In this document: one piece after another, positions 10,417-18,532 of the stretch | Layout of the letters: the number at the start of each line of letters is the position of its first letter | Numbering within the stretch: position 1 is the stretch's first letter | Source of the DNA: an uncultured SAR86 cluster bacterium | GTDB taxonomy: Bacteria; Pseudomonadota; Gammaproteobacteria; Magnimaribacterales; AG-339-G14 | DNA length: 64,000 nucleotides | Reading direction: 5' to 3' | Assembly: GCA_902596665.1 (NCBI GenBank) | Contig: CACJUN010000001.1 | Coordinates: forward strand, 62,001-126,000 | Made by a program: the position numbers and the translations under genes | Notes under the pieces: model-generated | Told to the model about the DNA's origin: nothing | The model's database searches: none | The model's input: only the letters and a program-made list of their open reading frames with translations

Positions 10417-10908
10417 ATGGATGACAACCTAGGTAAAAATGCTACTGAACTTGGAAAAATTCTATTAAAGAATCAATTATTTATATCATTTGCAGAGTCA
10501 TGCACAGGAGGCCTACTGGGCTCAAGCTTGATATCAGTTCCTGGAAGCTCAAAGTGGGTAAGCCAAGGATTTGTTACCTATTCAAATATTGCAAAAATTA
10601 AATTTCTCGGAGTGAATAAACAAACACTTAAGGAATTTGGAGCCGTTGATACGAAGGTCACAGATGAAATGGTAAAGGGGGTTCTAAAATATGATCTTGC
10701 TGATATTGCAATAGCTATAAGCGGAGTTGCAGGCCCAACAGGTGGATCTAAGTCTAAGCCTGTAGGGACCGTTTGTATCAGCATCGGGAATAACGACGAA
10801 ATTTTATCTAAACAACACTTCTTTGAAGGAGATAGAAATCAAGTAAGAGCTCAGTCTGCAGAAACAGCAATAAAAGACACAATTAATTTTTTAAAAAATA
10901 TTGATTAA
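10417..10908 (+). CDS. pncC: Nicotinamide-nucleotide amidase (CinA C-terminal domain)
   Basis: Deamidates NMN to nicotinate mononucleotide in pyridine nucleotide recycling. 163 residues, the stand-alone CinA C-terminal domain as in E. coli YgaD/PncC, without the N-terminal MoCF-like domain. Motifs SFAESCTGGLL, VPGSSKWVSQGFVTYSN and ISGVAGPTGGSKSKPVGTV are intact. It stands directly upstream of recA, as usual. No ribosome-binding site precedes the ATG and a TATAAT box ends 8 bases before it, so the mRNA may be leaderless. Confidence 0.93.
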   Translation: MDDNLGKNATELGKILLKNQLFISFAESCTGGLLGSSLISVPGSSKWVSQGFVTYSNIAKIKFLGVNKQTLKEFGAVDTKVTDEMVKGVLKYDLADIAIAISGVAGPTGGSKSKPVGTVCISIGNNDEILSKQHFFEGDRNQVRAQSAETAIKDTINFLKNID

Positions 10909-10928
10909 TTCTTCAAAGTATTATTAAA

Positions 10929-10946
10929 TACTGTATAAATATACAG
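10929..10946. promoter_or_regulatory. LexA (SOS) box of recA
   Basis: TACTGTATAAATATACAG matches the gammaproteobacterial LexA operator CTGT-N8-ACAG almost perfectly. It covers a likely -10 (TATAAA, 10934-10939) with TTCAAA at 10912-10917 as a 16-bp-spaced -35, and ends 8 bases before the recA ATG, so LexA would block both RNA polymerase and the ribosome site. Confidence 0.9.
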
Positions 10947-10954
10947 GTGTAATT

Positions 10955-11971
10955 ATGGCTAAAACTTCAAAGGAATCTCAAACAAAAGATAAAGAAAAAT
11001 CTCTACAGTCCGCCCTTAGTCAAATTGAGACTCAATTTGGCCCCGGAACAATAATGAGGATGGGAGACAGAGAGGTTCAGAATATACCTTCTATTTCAAC
11101 TGGTTCATTAGGTCTTGATGTTGCTCTCGGAATTGGTGGACTACCAAAAGGAAGAGTGGTTGAAATTTTTGGGCCTGAATCTTCTGGGAAAACAACTTTA
11201 ACCCTTCAAATTATCGCTGAGTGTCAAAAAGCAGGTGGAACCGCAGCATTCATTGATGCAGAGCATGCACTGGACCCATCTTATGCCGAAAAAATTGGAG
11301 TAAATGTTGATGACTTACTTTTATCTCAGCCTGATACAGGAGAGCAAGCCCTTGAAGTAGCAGATATTATGGTTAAGTCAGAAAGTGTTGATGTGCTAGT
11401 AATTGATTCTGTAGCTGCCCTTGTTCCAAGAGCTGAAATTGAAGGGGATATGGGCGATCATCATGTTGGTCTGCAAGCTAGATTAATGTCTCAGGCATTG
11501 AGAAAAATAACTGGAAGCATACAAAAATCAAATACTTTAGTTATTTTTATAAATCAAATCAGAATGAAAATCGGCGTTATGTTTGGTAACCCAGAAACAA
11601 CAACCGGAGGAAATGCGCTGAAGTTTTATTCTTCTGTGAGACTGGATATTCGAAGAATCGGAACTGTTAAGGATGGAGATGAAGTAACCGGAAATGAAAC
11701 ACGAGTAAAAGTAGTTAAAAACAAAGTTTCACCTCCATTTAAGCAAGCTGAATTCCAAATAATTTATAACAAAGGGATCAATAGAACAGGTGAACTTGTA
11801 GATATGGCTGCTGACAAGAAAATAATTGAAAAAGCCGGAGCTTGGTATTCCTACGAAGGAGAAAAAATTGGCCAAGGTAAATCAAATGCCTGTGAATTTT
11901 TAGATGCCAATCAAAAAATATCTCAAGAAATAGAAAAAAAACTATTCGATGCCATTAAGGCTTCAGCTTAG
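10955..11971 (+). CDS. recA: Recombinase RecA
   Basis: ATP-dependent strand-exchange protein and LexA co-protease. 338 residues; Walker A is GPESSGKTT, Walker B is [11 protein letters not shown], and loops L1 and L2 follow ([34 protein letters not shown]). The C-terminal domain is intact although less acidic than in E. coli. Controlled by the LexA box just upstream. recX, the usual next gene, is absent; recA instead overlaps proS tail to tail by 17 bp. Confidence 0.98.
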   Translation: MAKTSKESQTKDKEKSLQSALSQIETQFGPGTIMRMGDREVQNIPSISTGSLGLDVALGIGGLPKGRVVEIFGPESSGKTTLTLQIIAECQKAGGTAAFIDAEHALDPSYAEKIGVNVDDLLLSQPDTGEQALEVADIMVKSESVDVLVIDSVAALVPRAEIEGDMGDHHVGLQARLMSQALRKITGSIQKSNTLVIFINQIRMKIGVMFGNPETTTGGNALKFYSSVRLDIRRIGTVKDGDEVTGNETRVKVVKNKVSPPFKQAEFQIIYNKGINRTGELVDMAADKKIIEKAGAWYSYEGEKIGQGKSNACEFLDANQKISQEIEKKLFDAIKASA

Positions 11972-13211
11972 TTAAAATATTTTGTTTATTTTCTTTGAGC
12001 GAAGTTCCCTCAGATCTAATCTTTAGCTCGAGAAGGTTTTCTTTCTGGTTTTTTTCACTAACAATTAATTGGAATGGAATGCCGGTAAGGTCTGCATCCT
12101 TGAATTTCTTTCCTGGTGATTCATTTCTATCATCTACTATCGAATCTACCCCGATTTTTGTTAGGTCGTCTTGAAGAGATTCAGCTTCACTGAGAAGATT
12201 TTTATCATCACCTATGATAATTATTATTGCTTCAAACGGTGCGATTGATCTTGGAAAGATAATTCCATCCTCATCATAATTTTGTTCTATCGAAGCAGCA
12301 ATAATTCTTGATATGCCAATTCCATAACACCCCATCAAAGGGTTTATATTTCCTTCACTAGTTTGAATAGAAAGAGATAATGATTTGCTGTATTTGTCAC
12401 CTAATTGAAATATATGACCAACTTCAATTCCTTTTTTAATTGAATATTTTTTCCCATCTTTTTTATGAAGTTGATCAATTATTTCTTGATCAGATTTATC
12501 TTCAAATAACTCGAGATTACTTGCAAATAATTCATCTTCACTAAAAATTATTTTATCTTCTCCTGAGTCTGCTAATACATGAAATTCTTCTGATGCAGAT
12601 CCACCAATTGCTCCAGAATCAGCTGATACTATTCTGTAATCAAACCCTATTGCATTGAATATTTTTTGATATGCATCTCTCATCAAACCGTAACTTTCTT
12701 TCATGCCTTTCTCATCAATATCAAATGAATAGGCATCTTTCATAAGAAACTCACGGGAACGCATTACTCCAAATCTCGGTCTAATTTCATCTCTAAACTT
12801 TGTTTGAATCTGATAATAGTTAGCAGGAAGATCTTTAGGGCTGTTCAAGGTTTTTCTAGCAATATCTGTAATTATTTCTTCATGGGTTGGCCCCAATACA
12901 AAACTTCTATCATTTCTGTCTACAAATCTTAGTAATTCTGGGCCATATTCTGACAATCTCTTGGATTCCTCCCATAAATCAGAGGGTTGAACCATAGGCA
13001 TTAGTATTTCTTGGGCTCCTGAATCGTTCATATTTTTTCTGACTATGTTCTCGACCTTTTTTAAAGATCTTAATCCTAATGGCAACCAGGTATAGATACC
13101 TGATGCATTTAACTTGATCATTGAAGATCTGAGCATGAGTTTATGACTTATTAACTCAGCATCAGATGGAGAGTCTTTTAACGTTTTATAGTGATATGAG
13201 CTAGTTTTCAT
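11955..13211 (-). CDS. proS: Prolyl-tRNA synthetase lacking the editing domain
   Basis: Class IIa aminoacyl-tRNA synthetase charging tRNA-Pro. 418 residues against about 570 for the E. coli enzyme. The catalytic core is complete: motif 1 region around [11 protein letters not shown], motif 2 in [17 protein letters not shown], motif 3 in [10 protein letters not shown], and the anticodon-binding domain at the C-terminus. What is missing is the insertion (INS) domain between motifs 2 and 3 that hydrolyses Ala-tRNA-Pro: after [15 protein letters not shown] only a short linker remains before EVGHIFQLG. The start ATG at 13211 lies about 5 bases after the probable transcription start. Confidence 0.96.
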   Translation of the reverse strand: MKTSSYHYKTLKDSPSDAELISHKLMLRSSMIKLNASGIYTWLPLGLRSLKKVENIVRKNMNDSGAQEILMPMVQPSDLWEESKRLSEYGPELLRFVDRNDRSFVLGPTHEEIITDIARKTLNSPKDLPANYYQIQTKFRDEIRPRFGVMRSREFLMKDAYSFDIDEKGMKESYGLMRDAYQKIFNAIGFDYRIVSADSGAIGGSASEEFHVLADSGEDKIIFSEDELFASNLELFEDKSDQEIIDQLHKKDGKKYSIKKGIEVGHIFQLGDKYSKSLSLSIQTSEGNINPLMGCYGIGISRIIAASIEQNYDEDGIIFPRSIAPFEAIIIIIGDDKNLLSEAESLQDDLTKIGVDSIVDDRNESPGKKFKDADLTGIPFQLIVSEKNQKENLLELKIRSEGTSLKENKQNILTKLKP

Positions 13212-13222
13212 TTAAAATAGTA

Positions 13223-13239
13223 ACTATACCTTCTATAAA
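13223..13239. promoter_or_regulatory. Divergent -10 boxes for proS and fmdB-aspS
   Basis: On the plus strand TATAAA (13234-13239) ends 9 bases before the fmdB ATG. On the minus strand TATAGT (13228-13223) ends 12 bases before the proS ATG. Both predict leaders of about 0 to 5 bases, and neither gene shows a ribosome-binding site. Confidence 0.45.
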
Positions 13240-13247
13240 TAAAAAAA

Positions 13248-13523
13248 ATGCCAATTTATGAGTTTCAATGCACAAAGTGCAACAAAAAATTTGAAAAGAT
13301 TTTGCCTATCTCTTCCAAAGAAATTGTTTATTGTGATTGTTCAGAGAAATCAGAAGCGAAAAAAGTAATTTCGGCGCCGTCGTTCAGACTTAGTGGTAAA
13401 GGTTGGTATGAAACTGATTTTAAAACAGGTTCAAAGAAAAACCTTGTACAATCTGAGCCTAAGGAAAAGAAGGCTAAACCTGAAAAAAAAGAATCTACAA
13501 AAAAATCAAAAAAGGTCGATTAG
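13248..13523 (+). CDS. FmdB-family zinc-ribbon protein
   Basis: 91 residues. The N-terminus MPIYEFQCTKCNKKFE is the FmdB/CxxC regulatory-protein signature; a second CDC pair near residue 29 completes the zinc ribbon. The fold is known but the function is not settled for the family. The C-terminal third is a lysine-rich, low-complexity tail. It stands 3 bases upstream of aspS, the usual place for this family in gammaproteobacteria, and is probably co-transcribed with it. Confidence 0.88.
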   Translation: MPIYEFQCTKCNKKFEKILPISSKEIVYCDCSEKSEAKKVISAPSFRLSGKGWYETDFKTGSKKNLVQSEPKEKKAKPEKKESTKKSKKVD

Positions 13524-13526
13524 TAC

Positions 13527-15290
13527 ATGAAATATTCTAGTTGCGGTCATGTAAATCTTGCTAACGTTGAAGAGCCAACACGACTTAGGGGTTGGATTGA
13601 TAGCGTAAGAGATCATGGTGGTGTAATTTTTATAGATTTAAGAGATGAAACAGGCATAACCCAGGTAGTTGTAGAGCCTGAAAATAAAGAGTTTTTCTCT
13701 ATAGCTGAAAGATGTAGGTCAGAATTTGTGCTATCAGTGGATGGAAAAATTAGAAGAAGACCTGACGGAACAATTAATAAACAAATACCTACTGGAGAAG
13801 TTGAATTATTAGTTTCTTCATTTGAAATTTTATCAGAATCAGATCCTCTGCCATTTCAGCTTGATGACTATTCTTCAGCAGGAGAGGAGGTAAGATTAAA
13901 ATATAGATTTTTAGATCTTAGACGATCTGAAATGCAAAATAACATTAGAGCAAGATCAAAAGTTTCATCTTCGATAAGAGAGTTTATGGACAAAGAAGGA
14001 TTTCTAGATATTGAAACTCCAATGATGACTAAAGCAACTCCAGAAGGAGCTAGAGACTTTCTTGTTCCAAGTAGAATTTCACGCGGCAGCTTTTACGCTT
14101 TGCCACAGTCACCTCAATTATTTAAGCAACTTTTAATGGCTTCTGGATTTGAGAAGTATTATCAAATTGTACGATGCTTTAGGGACGAAGATACACGGGC
14201 AGATAGACAGCCTGAATTCACTCAGCTCGATATAGAAAAGGCATTTACCGATGAAGATGAGATCATCAATCTATCCGAAAAATTGATTAAGTCCGTTTTT
14301 AAGAAGTTACTTGAAATAAAGCTGCCTAAATTTCCAAAAATGACTTACTCAGAGGCCATAGAAAGGTTTGGGAGCGATAAACCTGATCTAAGAATCAACT
14401 TAGAATTAAAAGAAGTAAAGGAAATCTTCCTAAATTCTGATTTCAAGGTCTTTTCTGGTCCTGCGAACGATCTAAATAGTCGAGTTGTGGCTCTAAAAAT
14501 TTCATCAGAACTTACAAGGAGTAAAATTGATTCTTATACAGAATTTGTTGGAAAGTTTGGAGCAAAAGGCTTGGCATATATCAAGGTAAATGATTTATCA
14601 AAGGGGAACGATGGATTGCAGTCGCCAATTTTAAAATTTTTATCTCAAAAAGAAATTGATTCTTTATTCAAATTTTTAGACGTAAAAGATGGAGATACTA
14701 TTTTCTTTGGAGCTGGGCATAAAAAAATTGTTTCTGATTCGATGGGAGCACTTAGAAACAAAATAGCTGAAGATTTTGATTTAATTGAAGAGTCTTGGAA
14801 ACCGGTTTGGATAACAAATTGGCCTCTATTTGAAGAATCTATTGGAGGAGATCTTTCTCCTGCTCATCATCCCTTTACTAGCTTCAAGGGCACTATAGAA
14901 GACCTCGAGGCCGATCCTGGAGCAGTAGAAGCCAATGCATATGACCTTGTTATAAATGGTACTGAAGTTGGGGGTGGATCGATAAGAATTCATAAATCTT
15001 CTGAGCAGGCAAAAGTTCTAGAAGTGTTGGGTATTTCTGAAAACGAGGCACAAAATAAGTTCGGTTTTTTTCTTGATGCATTGAATTATGGATTTCCTCC
15101 CCATGGCGGTATAGCTTTTGGTTTAGATCGCCTAGTCATGCTCATGATGGGAGCAGATTCGATTAGATCAGTGATTCCCTTTCCTAAAACGCAGTCAGCT
15201 TTATGTTTATTGACGGATGCCCCTGCTAGAGTGGATTCAGAACAGCTTGAAGAGCTAGGTATTTCATTAACTGATCCTGACGGAGATTAA
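13527..15290 (+). CDS. aspS: Aspartyl-tRNA synthetase
   Basis: Class IIb synthetase, bacterial type. 587 residues: N-terminal OB-fold anticodon domain (LRGWIDSVRDHGGVIFIDLRD), motif 2 in FRDEDTRADRQPEFTQLD, the bacterial GAD insertion domain in the middle (about residues 285-410), and motif 3 in GIAFGLDRLVMLM. Whether it charges only tRNA-Asp or also tRNA-Asn cannot be told from this window. Overlap-free, 1 base before yebC. Confidence 0.98.
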   Translation: MKYSSCGHVNLANVEEPTRLRGWIDSVRDHGGVIFIDLRDETGITQVVVEPENKEFFSIAERCRSEFVLSVDGKIRRRPDGTINKQIPTGEVELLVSSFEILSESDPLPFQLDDYSSAGEEVRLKYRFLDLRRSEMQNNIRARSKVSSSIREFMDKEGFLDIETPMMTKATPEGARDFLVPSRISRGSFYALPQSPQLFKQLLMASGFEKYYQIVRCFRDEDTRADRQPEFTQLDIEKAFTDEDEIINLSEKLIKSVFKKLLEIKLPKFPKMTYSEAIERFGSDKPDLRINLELKEVKEIFLNSDFKVFSGPANDLNSRVVALKISSELTRSKIDSYTEFVGKFGAKGLAYIKVNDLSKGNDGLQSPILKFLSQKEIDSLFKFLDVKDGDTIFFGAGHKKIVSDSMGALRNKIAEDFDLIEESWKPVWITNWPLFEESIGGDLSPAHHPFTSFKGTIEDLEADPGAVEANAYDLVINGTEVGGGSIRIHKSSEQAKVLEVLGISENEAQNKFGFFLDALNYGFPPHGGIAFGLDRLVMLMMGADSIRSVIPFPKTQSALCLLTDAPARVDSEQLEELGISLTDPDGD

Positions 15291-15291
15291 G

Positions 15292-16023
15292 ATGGCTGGT
15301 CATTCCAAGTGGGCAAATATTAAGCATAGAAAAGGTCGCCAAGATGAGAAAAAACAAAAAATCTTCTCCAAATTTATTAGAGAACTGACAGTTGCATCAA
15401 GGCTAGGAGGCCCAATTGCAGCAGATAATCCCAGACTTAGGTTAGCTCTAGATAAAGCTTTAGGAGCAAACATGCCTAAGGATACTATTGATAGAGCGAT
15501 TGCAAGGGGAGCCGGAAATTCAGAAGCTGATAATCTGGAAGAAATAAAATATGAAGGCTATGGCCCTAATGGTGTAGCAATATTAATTGATGCTATGACA
15601 GATAACAGGAATAGAACCGTTGCAGAGGTAAGACATGCTTTTACAAAAGCTGGCGGAAGCCTTGGAACGGATGGTTCGGTTGCCTATCAATTTGAATCTA
15701 AGGGAATAATCTCCATTTCAGGTTTATCAGAAGATGACACTCTCGAACTCGTCATTGAATATGATATTGAGGAAATTGAATCGCAAGGCGAGATTGTTAC
15801 GGTAATTTGCAAACCTGATAATTTTTTAAATATAAAAGAAATTTTGGAGCAATCTAATGCTGGGATTGAAAATGCTGAGATTACTATGCTTCCATCTAAT
15901 TCAGTAGAGTTAGGAGATGAAGATTCAGAAAAAGTCATCAGGCTAATTGATACTCTTGAGGACTTGGACGATGTTCAAAATGTTTATACAAATGCTGAAC
16001 TAAGTGAGGCATCAGTAACATAG
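15292..16023 (+). CDS. yebC: YebC/TACO1-family protein
   Basis: Family of translation-assisting or transcription-regulating proteins (TACO1 in mitochondria; PmpR-type regulators in Pseudomonas). 243 residues beginning with the hallmark MAGHSKWANIKHRKGRQDEK, followed by DNPRLRLALDKALGANMPKDT and KYEGYGPNGVA. The stop TAG directly touches the ATG of the next gene. In relatives ruvCAB follows yebC; here a nuclease of another family does. Confidence 0.95.
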   Translation: MAGHSKWANIKHRKGRQDEKKQKIFSKFIRELTVASRLGGPIAADNPRLRLALDKALGANMPKDTIDRAIARGAGNSEADNLEEIKYEGYGPNGVAILIDAMTDNRNRTVAEVRHAFTKAGGSLGTDGSVAYQFESKGIISISGLSEDDTLELVIEYDIEEIESQGEIVTVICKPDNFLNIKEILEQSNAGIENAEITMLPSNSVELGDEDSEKVIRLIDTLEDLDDVQNVYTNAELSEASVT

Positions 16024-16455
16024 ATGACTAATTCAAGAAACAAAGGTGCTTCTTTTGAAAGAGAAATTGCTAATGAATTAACTACAAGACTTGAATTAAA
16101 GCATCAACTTAAGAGAATCCTTGAACAAACTAGGGAAAAACATCTACCTGATTTAATTCTCGGAAGATGGTACCTGGAATGCAAAAGGTATGGTTCTGGC
16201 AATGAGCCAATGGATTCTTGGTGGGAACAAGTAGTATCAGCATCAGGGAAGGATAAAATTCCTGCTCTAATTTATAAATTTGATAGAAGGCCAATAAAGG
16301 TGAGAGTACCTTTGTCAGTTTTAAATGAAAATTTCAGTTTCAACGAAAATGTAACTTGTGATCTATCATTTGAGGACTTTATTACACTGATAAAAACTGA
16401 ATTTTCTGAAGATTTAGAAAATCACAACAATAAACTTAAAGACTTTCAGTATTAG
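16024..16455 (+). CDS. PDDEXK nuclease, Hjc-like; candidate Holliday junction resolvase in the ruvCAB slot
   Basis: 143 residues. The N-terminus NKGASFEREIANEL (E12, E14) followed by PDLILGRWYLECKRY (D43, E52, K54) gives the E...PD...ExK active site of the PD-(D/E)xK fold, arranged as in archaeal Hjc and phage-type resolvases; WWEQVVSAS follows as the usual helix. It lies exactly between yebC and ybgC-tolQ, where other gammaproteobacteria keep ruvC-ruvA-ruvB. Function as a junction resolvase is inferred from fold and position; a repair or phage-derived endonuclease of other specificity is possible. Base composition does not stand out from the neighbours. Confidence 0.72.
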   Translation: MTNSRNKGASFEREIANELTTRLELKHQLKRILEQTREKHLPDLILGRWYLECKRYGSGNEPMDSWWEQVVSASGKDKIPALIYKFDRRPIKVRVPLSVLNENFSFNENVTCDLSFEDFITLIKTEFSEDLENHNNKLKDFQY

Positions 16456-16459
16456 TTAA

Positions 16460-16876
16460 ATGCACAAGTTACCTCTTCGAATATATTATGAAGATACAGA
16501 CGCACAAGGAATTGTTTATCATTCCAAATATCTAAATTTTTTTGAAAGAGCGCGCGCTGAATGTTTGAGGGAAATTGGCTATCGACAAGAAGAATTATTA
16601 AAAGAAGATATTGCGTTTGTCGTAAAGAAACAAGAAATTGAGTACTTTTCTCCAGCAAAGCTTGACGATGAGATTGTAATAAAAACGATTTTATCCTCTT
16701 CAAAAAATGTTTCTTTTACATTCTTCCAATCAGCCAACCTTAAAAATGATGAGAAACAAGTTCTTTGTAAAGGGCAGGTTTACTGTGGCTGTATTTCTCT
16801 AAAAAGGAATGCTCCTGCTAAAATTCCAGAGGAATTAAGAGTTAAAATGAAATTTTTGGTGCAAAACAATGACTGA
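16460..16876 (+). CDS. ybgC: Acyl-CoA thioesterase YbgC (Tol-Pal associated)
   Basis: Hotdog-fold thioesterase, 138 residues, first gene of the Tol-Pal operon. The family motif YYEDTDAQGIVYHSKYLNFFERAR contains the catalytic Asp. In other bacteria it acts on acyl-CoA or acyl-ACP and associates with phospholipid enzymes. It overlaps tolQ by 8 bases. Confidence 0.94.
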   Translation: MHKLPLRIYYEDTDAQGIVYHSKYLNFFERARAECLREIGYRQEELLKEDIAFVVKKQEIEYFSPAKLDDEIVIKTILSSSKNVSFTFFQSANLKNDEKQVLCKGQVYCGCISLKRNAPAKIPEELRVKMKFLVQNND

Positions 16877-17525
16877 TTATTTTTCAATTTATTCCTTAAT
16901 TCTAAATGCAAGCATAGTTGTTCAATTAGTAATAGGAATTCTTCTGCTGGCCTCAATTTGCTCTTGGGTGGTAATAGTAGAAAAATGGATAGTCACAAAT
17001 AATGCTTTGAAAGAATTCTTTCTTTTTGAACAATTTTTTTGGTCAGGAGAATCATTGAAAGATATTTACGATGACCTAAAAGCAAAAGAAGATCTCGTTG
17101 GAATAGAATCAATTTTTTATGAGATTTATGAAGACTCAATAGCTCAAGATAGTCAGGAGCTACAAAAGGATGACTTAACTGCTAGATTTAAACGTGTTTC
17201 TAAAGTTTCTTTGATGCGACAAGAGGATCTTTTAGAATCAAGAATTTCATTCCTATCAACTATTGCCTCGGCAAGCCCTTATATTGGCTTATTTGGAACA
17301 GTTTGGGGAATAATGAATTCATTTAGAGGATTGGCTCAGACATCGCAGGCAACTCTTTCTGTGGTTGCGCCGGGAATATCAGAAGCCTTAATTGCCACAG
17401 CGCTAGGTTTGTTTGCTGCTATTCCAGCTTTAATCGCCTACAACTTTTTTGTGAAAAGAATCAATACTATCTTGAATCGATACGAGAGTTTCATTGAAGA
17501 ATTCCAAAATCTTTTGGCAAGGTAA
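16869..17525 (+). CDS. tolQ: Tol-Pal subunit TolQ
   Basis: Inner-membrane proton-channel subunit, MotA/TolQ/ExbB family. 218 residues with three membrane segments: about 15-38, and a pair in the second half containing SFLSTIASASPYIGLFGTVWGIMNSF and ISEALIATALGLFAAIPALIAYNFF. With TolR it converts the proton gradient into movement of TolA. It touches tolR directly. Confidence 0.96.
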   Translation: MTDYFSIYSLILNASIVVQLVIGILLLASICSWVVIVEKWIVTNNALKEFFLFEQFFWSGESLKDIYDDLKAKEDLVGIESIFYEIYEDSIAQDSQELQKDDLTARFKRVSKVSLMRQEDLLESRISFLSTIASASPYIGLFGTVWGIMNSFRGLAQTSQATLSVVAPGISEALIATALGLFAAIPALIAYNFFVKRINTILNRYESFIEEFQNLLAR

Positions 17526-17948
17526 ATGAGAAAATCAGATAGAAGTCAAATTAATGAAATAAATGTGGTTCCTTATGTTGATGTGATGCTTGTTTTGCTC
17601 GTAGTTTTTATGGTAACTGCACCTCTGTTAGTTCAAGGAATAAAAATTGATTTACCTGAAACAACTGCATCTGTGCTAGAGGAGAGTGAATTAGAAGAAC
17701 TTACTTTAACAATCGATAAGAAAGGGCAGTTTTTTATAGAATTTGAATCCTATAAAAATAAATCATTTTCCATTGATACTTTAAAACCTGTGTTGGAAGA
17801 CATATTCAAGATTAATAACAATTTGAATGTTTATATTAGGGGAGATAAAGATGTCGAATATGACAATGTTCTAAAACTTTTAGCAGTTATTCAGAATCTT
17901 GATCCAATATCAATCAATTTAATTTCTGATCCCATTAAAAATGATTAA
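17526..17948 (+). CDS. tolR: Tol-Pal subunit TolR
   Basis: ExbD/TolR family, 140 residues. One membrane segment near residues 18-36 (VDVMLVLLVVFMVTAPLLV) begins with the conserved Asp that carries protons; the NEINVVPYVDVMLVLLVVFMV context is diagnostic. The rest is a periplasmic domain. Overlaps tolA by 8 bases. Confidence 0.95.
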   Translation: MRKSDRSQINEINVVPYVDVMLVLLVVFMVTAPLLVQGIKIDLPETTASVLEESELEELTLTIDKKGQFFIEFESYKNKSFSIDTLKPVLEDIFKINNNLNVYIRGDKDVEYDNVLKLLAVIQNLDPISINLISDPIKND

Positions 17949-18531
17949 TTTAATAGCGGGTTTTTTTTGCTCTTTCTTTTTGCATGCATTTTTATTCAGC
18001 TTCTTTTTCAACATTAATTTCAATGATTATTCAGAAGAAAAGATCATTCAGCTGCCCGTTAACCTAATCTTTGAAGAAAAAATAGAGCCTAAACCAAAAA
18101 AATCTTCATCTAAAAATGTCAAAACCACTTCATCTTCTCTTTCAGAAGATGTCAAATCAAAAAATGATTTTGAGTCTGATGTGAATTCTTTTTTTTCTAA
18201 TCTTGAAAGAGATAGAGATAGAGTTGAACAAATTTCTACTCAGTCAGAAGTATTAAAAATAGCAGCTAAAATTAGAGCAGAGTATGAATTTTTGTGGCAA
18301 AAACCTAAAAATCTGCCTGAAGATTTATTTGTTAAAGTTCTCATTTCAATTGCTCCATCTGGTGAAGTTGTTAACTATGAAATTTTGAATAAAAGCGGCA
18401 ATGAGGTTTTCGATCGATCTATTAGGATAGCTCTTGATAGGATAAGCTCTTTTGACTTTATAAAAAATATTTCAAGAAATGATTTTGAGAAAAATTTTAG
18501 AGAATTTAACCTACAATTTTCTTCAAATTAA
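17941..18531 (+). CDS. tolA: Short TolA
   Basis: Periplasm-spanning arm linking TolQR to Pal and TolB. Only 196 residues against about 420 in E. coli. An N-terminal membrane anchor (about 3-24) is followed by a lysine/serine-rich linker of some 60 residues in place of the long alanine-rich helical domain II, then a TonB/TolA C-terminal domain (VKVLISIAPSGEVVNYEILNKSGNEVFDRSIRIAL). Identity rests on operon position and the C-terminal domain. A short arm suggests a thin periplasm (inference). Confidence 0.85.
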   Translation: MINLIAGFFCSFFLHAFLFSFFFNINFNDYSEEKIIQLPVNLIFEEKIEPKPKKSSSKNVKTTSSSLSEDVKSKNDFESDVNSFFSNLERDRDRVEQISTQSEVLKIAAKIRAEYEFLWQKPKNLPEDLFVKVLISIAPSGEVVNYEILNKSGNEVFDRSIRIALDRISSFDFIKNISRNDFEKNFREFNLQFSSN

Positions 18532-18532
18532 T

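Noticed and set aside
18479-18532. Earlier in-frame start for tolB at 18479
   Set aside because: It lies inside tolA and would put about 18 hydrophilic residues before the signal peptide; ATG at 18533 fits better.
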